Shown piece by piece: positions 56,501 to 64,000 of a DNA stretch of 64,000 nt. The stretch comes from Linanthus parryae. Its lineage: Eukaryota; Streptophyta; Magnoliopsida; Ericales; Polemoniaceae. The DNA lies in assembly GCA_023055425.1 (NCBI GenBank), contig JALGPY010000009.1:31167275-31231274 (forward strand). Reading direction: 5' to 3'. A program made the translations under genes and the position numbers. Positions within the stretch are counted from its first letter, which is position 1. Each line of letters starts with the position of its first letter. The notes under the pieces are model-generated. The model saw only the letters and a list, made by a program, of their open reading frames with translations. It did no database searches and had not been told where the DNA came from.

Positions 56501-57745
56501 GGAACTTACCATAGACCCTAGTTCGGTTCGCTCGCAATGTACAGGGAAGACACTTCTCCGTTTGTGATTACTGGAAGGAATAATCGACCGCGAGACACAT
56601 GTTCGACAAAATCCCAAGTATAGAATTATCGTTCTAAGTAGTACCCGAGTAATTCCGGGGTCGAATTCCTCAAGGATTTGGAAAGAGAGATCTCGCACTT
56701 GAATAACAAAGAGACAAGCTAAACTAAAGCTAACTAGTGCAATGAAAGTAAATTCCTCGAATGCTTTATAGCTAGCCAAACTTCTAAATCCACCAAGAGA
56801 ATCTTGATGGTGCAATGATTTATTTGTTGAGCAATTTAAAGAAACTGTTTACAAGGGGATCCTGTATGGAAGATCTATATGTACACCTGTAAGTGACTAG
56901 AGAACACAATACAAAGCACAAAGAGTGAGAGTAAGGGTATGGTTAAGAGCAAGCCTATGCCAATAATGTGAGAAAGAGACAGTGTGTGATGATTAGCAAA
57001 AGAGCCGAATCAAGAATGGAAGGCAAACATTCCTATATATAGGGTCTTAGAGTGGCAGTTATGCAGGGCCGGCCCTAGAAAGTTGGGGGCCTAAAGCACG
57101 TAAAAAAGTTTGAGGCCCCTTCTTCAAAATTTAACTATACAATTTAATTGTAGCTTAAAAATTTCTGACTTTAATACTTGTGTGTGATAAATTGGTTTAA
57201 TAATTTACAAATAAGTAAGATTGATTTTTGATAAGTATTGAATAAGCCTTATACTTTTTTAGGAAATAAAAACAAAAAAATCACATATGCAATCAACGAG
57301 AATCAAACTTGGGTCTATTTTGTGGCAAAACTTGTGTTACCGCCAAACCAACATAAATATTACTATTAGTGCAAAACAATTTTTTTATTAACTTAACTGT
57401 ATTTATAAAATAAGGGGGCCTCCCCGGCCCGGGGGCCTAAAGCGGGGGCATCGGCTGCCTCCCTATAGGGCCGGCTCTGCAGTTATGAGGAGTTACGTGG
57501 CCGCATATGACAGCTATGTAACTGCCTCGCACGCTACACGATCGACCGTATATTTAGGGCAAATTTGCAAGCTTGTCCGTATATATAGGGCAGGTTCGCA
57601 CGTTCGACCATATATATAGGGCACGTGATCATCAAGTCTCTCAGACAATTGACAAGGGTCGCGCACGAGCGCAACTGCTGCTCACGTGCGACGTGCCTTA
57701 CTCTAGCCTCCAAGCCACTTGAACCCTACAACTCCCGTTCACATA
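56501..57745 (-). repeat. LTR-like region of a Tat-related element, minus strand, interrupted by a hAT MITE
   Basis: On the minus strand the shared LTR block cttggaggctagagtaag is at about 57690-57715. Three TATA-like repeats follow (57540-57625), then after the MITE a fourth (cctatatatagg) and a non-coding end with attcgaccccggaattactc. Exact LTR ends are not clear. It lies directly next to the antisense-gene relative at 57.7-59.3 kb, the same neighbourhood as in the Tat-like element. Confidence 0.6.
57064..57479. mobile_element. hAT-like MITE (416 bp)
   Basis: The ends cagggccggccctag and the reverse complement cagagccggccctat form a terminal inverted repeat. The 8-bp duplication cagttatg is perfect (57056-57063 and 57480-57487). 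An 8-bp duplication with CAG...CTG ends is the hAT signature. Confidence 0.92.
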
Positions 57746-57755
57746 TACTCGATAA

Positions 57756-59322
57756 TTGATTAAATTTTTTTTGATGGAAGAGATGATGGGTTCAAGACTC
57801 CCTTCAATTTGCAGCGCCATTGTTCGGCCACAAGAACATGTTCCTGAAGCCCCTTTCGAGGATGTAGTGACGGATGAACAACTTGAGTATGCACGGGAAA
57901 TGGGAGTTAATGAAGATGATGAACAAACTCATTTCGAATATGAACGAATTGAATTCATCATCGAACAAGAGAACTTCTATGAGGAGCATGAGAATAATCC
58001 TCAGCAAGATCAAGCAAATAACCTTCAACAAGCTCATGAGGATATGGCTACTGATGATGTTGAGAAAGAGAGTGGTCCTCGTCAAGAATAAGAAGATAAC
58101 TTTCAGCAAGCTCATGAGGATATGAATGTTGATGGCGTTGAGCAAGCTACTACTCAGACATTAGTAACTACTTCAGCTCCTGAAGCAGGAACTAATGTTA
58201 CTTCAGGAAATGCTCAGATGCAAACGGAAGTGACCAATCCTGTTATCGCCTCCGAAGTCATCGCCCCAGGTTTGCCTAGGTCCGGTAATATATATGATAT
58301 GAATGCGATCCGCGATGAGCCCAACCACAATGCTTCATCCAGAGCTAACAATCCTGCAGCCGCAACTGAGGTTCCAGAGGGAACTAATCCAACTGCGCCA
58401 AATCCTGACAACCCCTCTGTGTTGAGAAATTTTGGATCCTCTGAAGGCATTAGCACAAGGTCGCAGAGTGAAAACTTTTTGTTTTCTGGCATTATTAGTG
58501 AAGAGTCGCAGGACGAAAATCGCCCATTTGATATAAACTTAGAAGCACTCCTCGCTCAAAATCCTTGGGGAGTATGGGCTACGCAGGCGGCTGAAGCTAT
58601 TGCAATTGAGGAAAATTGCATTATACCTGAAGAATACTTTGCACAGGAATTTCTTGCAGACAAAAGATTAGCTGAAGCAGAAGCTTCCACAAGTGGTCAA
58701 GTAGCAGCAACTCCAATTCCTTCCCTTCGCGAGATAGTGGAAGGCACTGGTAATAAATCTTTTCAAATGCAGTTATGATGAGACAGGTATCACTGTTTTT
58801 GTATCTTTAAAATCTTGCATTTATTTTGGAAATGCAGACATAAAGCAATCATATTTGAAATGGCTTATCAAGATTCGCATCTTATATCCCAAGTCTTTTG
58901 CCAGAGCAATGAAGTTAACGCCAAAATACATAAAAGATCTCTTCACCGAAATAGCAGATCTTATGGAGAAGGTAAATTGTACCACTCCAACTAATACTTC
59001 CCTGAAAAACGCGCAATATTTCTTGGCACGCGTGCAAGGCGTTCAACATGATTCACGAGGCAAGCTCGACTTCGATTTCCTGGTTCCAAGATTGAAAAAG
59101 GTTGCCAACTCTGTTAGGCTTAGATTTGGTTATGAAAATTATTCTGTGGAGATTCTTAGACTTCGTGCTCAAAAGGAAGCAATCGAGAAGGCCATAAAGC
59201 AATATGAAGAGGTGAAAGGAAAGCATGATCAGATGAAGAGATATCTCGACTCGTGGAAACATGACTCAATATCCTTGGGAGCTCAAGATTCGCTCATGAA
59301 ATATCTGTTCCATGATGACTAG
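57756..59322 (+). pseudogene. Relative of the antisense PMD-gene C-terminal exons
   Basis: Plus-strand reading in two exons. Exon a (start uncertain; open from 57756 to 58750 with one TAA at 58089-58091) ends in QNPWGVWATQAAEAI and PIPSLREIVEGTG. Exon b (58838-59322) reads IKQSYLKWLIKIRILYPKSF and ends AQDSLMKYLF, with a coiled coil before the end. Both match exons 4 and 5 of the gene at 40648-44937 (IPSLHEILEGTG; LKQTDVDWVVRMRLAYPQSF; PQDSLIKNLL). The intron (58751-58837, GT-AG) splits the same Gly codon at the same phase. No PMD exon is found upstream. A QQAHEDM unit is duplicated around the stop. It is probably the remains of another Tat-related element on the minus strand. Confidence 0.75.
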
Positions 59323-60085
59323 TAGTTAGATTTATTTCGAAGTTCGAACGTTGTAGCTGTCTTTCAAATCGTCGCATTTTGAGCCTTGTTTTGTAAGGTC
59401 TTCAAGAGAACTCTGTTGTTTAAGCTTTGTTAATGGATAGCCATTAGAGTTTCTTGTGAGGGGTTTGAACAACTAACAACCCTGCAACAAACTTGATTCG
59501 AAGGTCAAACAAAATCCCGAAGATATATCAACATATTATTGACTGTTTGACTTTAACAGTTTTTGCAATAAACTAAGCCAAAATTTTGATAGCTAGATAA
59601 ATACCAGATCAGCAATATGTAAAAGATAACAATAAAATTCTGATTAAGACTTATATCAAGTCATTAACCAATCACAATTCCTTAGATAGCATCCTGCAAG
59701 AAAGAATCAGTTTAACTAAGTAAGACTGTCAGCAGGTTAAGGCAAATCTCAAGGTCTTGGAGCTCTGTGACATTCTTTACAGTTTCAAGCTTAAAGCTTT
59801 CCCATCGTTGATTCAATCAAGCTATGAAACATGTGAGTGTTAGAAACACATAGATATAGTCCAAGAATATTTGTAAGACACATTAAACCAACACCTGATC
59901 CAATGCTAAGCCTGCATACACAAGATTGTTAAACAATACTTAACCATTATAGATGCAGTCATAGACCTTCAAGACCTTGGAGCTTTGACCAAATGTTACC
60001 ACTGCCTTTCATCATCTTCATATAAACATTCACAGTTCATACTTCATATCAAGACAGAAAAATTGAATTATCACGGAGCTTTTAA
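59323..60085. other. Intergenic DNA, no supported gene
   Basis: AT-rich. I see no repeat family or gene. Two similar words (ggtcttggagctctgtgaca and agaccttggagctttgacca) occur at about 59753 and 59970. Confidence 0.45.
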
Positions 60086-60887
60086 ATGCTCTACCACTTA
60101 AGCAAGCACCCATTTACTCCAAACCCTGTATTTAAATGTGATGTTAAGAAGGCTGATGTGGTGGTCAAACGGCCATATTTAGAGGTCAAATTGGGTGGAC
60201 TGGCTATTGATGAAAAGATGAGGCCCATGAAGAATGGGTCTTGTCCTTCTTCGGCCGATGCTAATGATGATGAGCTTGGGAGGGATCTACAGCTACTCGC
60301 TCAAGGAGGTCAGCGAATTGAAATCCATGTTTCCTTTCAATGCTTTCAAGAAACCAAAAGCCACGCTCTTGCACGTCAACTGGTGCTATCGATCCACTCC
60401 CCACTCTGTCGCTGGTAATGACAAGAATTTAGCTGCTGTCAATTCGAAAGGGGCTCCTCCTCCGACCCGACGAGTTGAATGCCTGTTTGAGAGGACTCGA
60501 CTCGATCAATAATGGGTTTGATGTGTTTCTTGTTTTTCCCAGAAGATGCCATCATAAAGAAAAGTCTTCTTGGTTTGTGGGGCCAAGGTGCACGACATTG
60601 CGTTCTTGGAGGATCCAATATATGATCTCATTGGACACCGTTTGATTCGTCCTGTCTACATTCTACAAGGACAGCTTGACTACGGGTGTTTCTGGATGCA
60701 TCCTTGTGTTCATTGTAATTTAATCGTCCAGAACTGGTTCGAGTGTCAGACCTCAAAGAATGTGTGTATGTGGCCAACAGTACCAGCGAGGAGGACATTA
60801 GCTACTTCAGCCGTCACCATTCTATTTTACCAGACCCATATGTTTGATGATGAAATTCACATTCCGGTAATACTCTATAGCTTTTAG
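60086..60887 (+). other. Unrecognised gene-like fragments
   Basis: Overlapping plus-strand open stretches (60234-60512 with LKEVSELKSMFPFNAFKKPK; 60570-60887 with HDIAFLEDPIYDLIGHRLIR) have ordinary protein-like composition but need frame changes to be joined. I cannot name a family. They could be a decayed gene or chance. Confidence 0.25.
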
Positions 60888-61600
60888 TGGTCGATTACAG
60901 AAAATGCAATCCGCAACATACACGTCATTTATAGTTGCCACGAACTTTCACAAACGTAGCCCATTACAGAGGTCTAGAATCTTAACCCGGTGGCAGTTGA
61001 TGAAAAATTGTTTTGGATGACGAGTTGAGGATTCCCTCGGGGGAGAGAGAAGACAACGACAGATCAGACATATATAAAACACAACTGAAGAGAGTAGTAT
61101 TACCCCGGGTGTGCGTGCATGGTAGAGAAGTTTGAGTCAATAAGATCAGCCACTTGTTGCTGACAGACTAAGGCCCCGCTTTCTTTACCTAAATTTAGGC
61201 GATTTTTTATTATTTTTTTTTAAGTCGTATAAAAAATTTTAATCAAGTCATTTTCGTTAAAATTTATGCCTGATAATTTTTCTACTTTTTTATAAGACTA
61301 AAAAAGTTAGGTTTTTTAACTTCAACTTTTTTATCTTTTTACTCCTTAAATTACTTTTTAGGAGATAAAATAGAAGTTAAGTAAACAACATTTTCTACTA
61401 AAAAGGTAACTAAAACTTTTTAGAAAACTTATTAGGCACAAAGTAAACAACATTTTTATCTTTTTCTAAAAAAAATAAAAAGTCGTCTAAATTTAGGTAA
61501 ATAAAGCAGGGCCTAAATGTGATTTTTCCGGGAGGCTTAACAGAATCCCGGTTAAGAGATCTTTATTGTTTATCCATGTTTCCGCCCTACAACTAGCAGC
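60888..61600 (-). pseudogene. F-box gene fragment 4, degenerate and split by a MITE
   Basis: Minus-strand reading from about 61600: NNKDLLTGILLSLPEKSH, then after the MITE QQQVADLIDSNFSTMHAH, corresponding to the F-box and the following SNF segment. Pieces of the next region (NPQLVIQNNFSS, SVMGYVCESS) follow with many stops. Confidence 0.65.
61172..61513. mobile_element. Tourist-like MITE (342 bp) inside F-box fragment 4
   Basis: The left end ggccccgctttctttaccta and the reverse complement of the right end (ggccctgctttatttaccta) continue as a near-perfect inverted repeat of about 36 bp. A TAA duplication flanks it (61169-61171 and 61514-61516). Confidence 0.93.
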
Positions 61601-62909
61601 CTGGCACAATTACATCAAGTCGCTTCAAAACATGTTATGTTATTGCATCAACCTTGGCAATGAATTCCACAATTCCAGATTTCCTGTAAAGAGGCTCTGG
61701 AAAATCGGGCAAATGGCCTGCGACATGTGTGAATAAGATCTATTTGTTACTTCAACTCTTTTGGTTTTTATAAATTGTCTCCTTCCGCCTAATTTCTCAT
61801 TGAACTCAGATAAATTATGATACTCGTACCACCAAGATCACTGCAGCGTTTAACAATATGATAAAGACCAAATCACCAAGCTAAACTAGCAACAGAGTGC
61901 TTGGGTTTCAACTTCCAACTGACAAAAGTACAATTAACTTACCATGCATTTCAAAATCTAATGTTGCTAGGCAGCTCAGGTGCATTCTAAGATATTAAAC
62001 TAATATTCAAAAGGACAATAACACGACGATTAAACAGGAATCACAATATCAAAATGAACCAAAATGATTACACTGGTGATATGGCTTAACCTTCAGTGAG
62101 CCAGATGTGCTACCAATGTATGTCGATCCACATTTGCTAAAGAGAAGAAAAATATGCATCACGATGACCACCATCAAAACAGCACGATAAGAACAAGATG
62201 GTTCGAGATTATGCAAATAACTGTTCACGGTATTTCGCTCCCGATTTTTCAAGGATATAAAAATGCCATTAGAGACTGAAGCACTGAGAGATGGATTCAT
62301 AAGGGAGTACTTTCCAATAAGTTGATTTTCTCTTTAGTATCTTGAGAGAAAACAAACACTACCAAAGCTACAATCATTCTTGTTAAATTGCATACCGATG
62401 TTCTGAACCCAAATTGCTCAAAAGATAGTAAATCCGTTCTTCAACATACTCAAAATCGTTCAACATATCCAACAGACTGCCAAATTCACAAATAGGACAC
62501 AAGTTCAAGGTTCATGTTAGAAGCAGTTACTAGGCATGTTTGTTTAACAAATCAGCATAGCAAGCAAATAAATAGATGTGATATCGAAACACAACCAGTG
62601 AATGTCCAGCTATGGAGCACCAAAAACAATGACAAAGAAAAAGCTGCAAAGATGAAGATTAATATTTAGATCATCAAAATGAACAGCCACATCTCTGAGA
62701 TCATACTAATCTTACAAGATGTTCACAGATGTGTAAGCTTAAAAGGGATAACAAATGAAAGACAGTTCAGTAAAACGCAGCTCATAATGGGCAAAACCTC
62801 TTCCCCGCCGTTCTCCCATCAATCCTCCATTTCGGTTTATTTTATAATACACAGTGACACAACCATAAGAGACCAAACAGGTCCAAAGAATACAGCATAT
62901 CCACCACCA
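61601..62909. other. Intergenic DNA downstream of F-box gene 5
   Basis: I found no supported gene; the few open frames are short and unlike any family I know. Confidence 0.5.
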
Positions 62910-64000
62910 TCAAACAGGGGTTAGGCTTTCAAAGAGCGGATGGAACCCGAAAGGATCAAAATCAGTTCTGTTGCTACGAGGCAGATCAAGAAGCACCTTC
63001 CATGTCTTGCAATTCAGATTATAGGAAACAAATTTTTGACCAATTGATAACACTAGTGACAGATCATCTCTTTCGCCTTCCTTCAAAATTGACATCACAC
63101 AGAATCCACGAGCTCGAAAGATTTCATCTAAACCAGGAACAACCGACATAAGGGGTCTAAGATTGACTGTATACTTTGCCACCCAACTGCAGTAGTCCCC
63201 ACCCATTTCAAGAACTCTGAAACCTAACGGACGGAGCCTCTGGCTTTGAATGAGAAACAGTTTTCCATCACACGCCCCAAAAAAATGGACTTTATCAATG
63301 GCAAGCATTCTAGGATACGCTGGTAGCTTTATTCCTGTCAGCTTCTTCGAGTAAGGGTCAAACCAAATGTGATAACCAAACTTGCTGATCCAGTGAATTG
63401 CACCATTCCAAAAGGATTTACGCCAATAAATCCTACCCCACACACCTGGCACATCCAACTTCAAGCGCTGCTCCCAAGATGCAGACTCTGATTGATAGAT
63501 ATCAATCTCAAAAGACCCCATAGTATGATAACAATATAATTGAACTACTACAACAATGTATTTAGAGGACTTTGAAGGATCAAATCCAAAGCAAGCCTCA
63601 ACCATAAAGCAGTGTTTATAAGATTGAGGGTCAACGCATTCACGGTCAGGTAGTAACCTGTAGCTTCGAGTGGTGGGGTTGCAAATAATGTAAAGATGAC
63701 CATCTATATAATTTTTCCAGTATTGAATCAAAAGTAAGCCCCTAAACGAGTCTACAATTTTCATAGTATTCGAGCGTTCAAGATGATCAAGGAAGGAAAT
63801 GTCTGGTCCTTGTGGATGACTAGAAGAGATAGGGTGTGACAAAGAAAACAACGCCCCATTGGGTGAATATAAAGCAGAGCACACAAGTTTTGTGTTAAGC
63901 TTGGTGTGCTTGGGAGCGAAAGTTGAATCAGAGATGAGACTGAGCCAATGTTTGGAGACCGACTTAAACCTGAGGAGTGATTTTGCAGGCAAGCGTAAGA
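62910..64000 (-). CDS. F-box/FBA-domain gene 5, N terminus off the window
   Basis: Predicted SCF substrate adaptor. The frame is open from the window edge (LRLPAKSLLRFKSVSKHWLS, the second half of an F-box) to a stop at 62910, about 363 codons. After the F-box come SDSTFAPKHTKLN, a central NPTTRSYRLLP block, and the F-box-associated domain (FDPSKSSKYIVVV, FWNGAIHWISKFGYHIWFDP, LTGIKLPAYPRML). The C terminus ends FHPLFESLTPV. No internal stop or frameshift is visible, so this is the best candidate for a working member of the cluster. The first 20-40 codons lie outside the window. Confidence 0.88.
   Translation of the reverse strand, partial: LRLPAKSLLRFKSVSKHWLSLISDSTFAPKHTKLNTKLVCSALYSPNGALFSLSHPISSSHPQGPDISFLDHLERSNTMKIVDSFRGLLLIQYWKNYIDGHLYIICNPTTRSYRLLPDRECVDPQSYKHCFMVEACFGFDPSKSSKYIVVVVQLYCYHTMGSFEIDIYQSESASWEQRLKLDVPGVWGRIYWRKSFWNGAIHWISKFGYHIWFDPYSKKLTGIKLPAYPRMLAIDKVHFFGACDGKLFLIQSQRLRPLGFRVLEMGGDYCSWVAKYTVNLRPLMSVVPGLDEIFRARGFCVMSILKEGERDDLSLVLSIGQKFVSYNLNCKTWKVLLDLPRSNRTDFDPFGFHPLFESLTPV

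Noticed and set aside
56282..56815. 177-codon minus-strand open frame with hydrophobic segments
   Set aside because: It lies in the non-coding end of an LTR-like region, with no motif and no conserved relative.

Overview
The window is a stretch of plant nuclear DNA, most likely from a eudicot. The evidence is F-box genes with an F-box-associated domain, Ty1/copia elements primed by initiator-Met-tRNA-type sites, a chromodomain-bearing Ty3/gypsy element, a Tat/Ogre-like Ty3/gypsy element with genes after pol, Tourist-like MITEs, an AT-rich background and GT-AG introns of 73-87 bp. There is no operon structure and no rRNA, tRNA or CRISPR array that I could support. The species cannot be read from the sequence.

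Layout, left half. Positions 1-3840 are the 3' end of a Tat-like LTR retrotransposon (copy 1), carrying part of an antisense gene for a plant mobile domain (PMD) protein and a 627-bp LTR. It sits inside the reverse transcriptase of a decayed chromodomain Ty3/gypsy element (3841-8611, with a 2.2-kb LTR). Next comes a truncated minus-strand copia element (about 8640-11660). A plus-strand copia element (about 11668-20129) follows; its 5' LTR is split by a 2,545-bp PIF/Harbinger-type TIR element, which itself holds a SIRE-like LTR fragment.

Layout, right half. This part is a decayed minus-strand cluster of F-box genes: about 21.5-22.7 kb, 24.0-24.7 kb plus its displaced start at 46.9 kb, 50.5-50.9 kb, 60.9-61.6 kb, and 62.9 kb to the window end. 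The second member is cut near its N terminus by a copia element (24700-46938, 5-bp duplication ACTAC). That copia element is cut in its 3' untranslated region by a complete 14.4-kb Tat-like element (31870-46252, 5-bp duplication GCTGG). All three insertion levels can be read to the base.

The most interesting unit is the antisense gene between pol and the 3' LTR of the Tat-like element. It can be modelled as five coding exons (44937 down to 40648) with GT-AG introns. The exon lengths sum to exactly 1,326 codons, with a single internal nonsense codon. A separate, diverged relative of its last two exons lies at 57.7-59.3 kb, next to a related LTR, with an intron at the same position and phase. 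The same Tat-like element carries about fifteen 54-bp tandem units that each hold a short hairpin, one of them with a compensatory base-pair change.

Most coding sequence here belongs to mobile elements with inactivating lesions. The only host genes seen are the F-box family members. The copy running off the right edge is the only one without a visible lesion.
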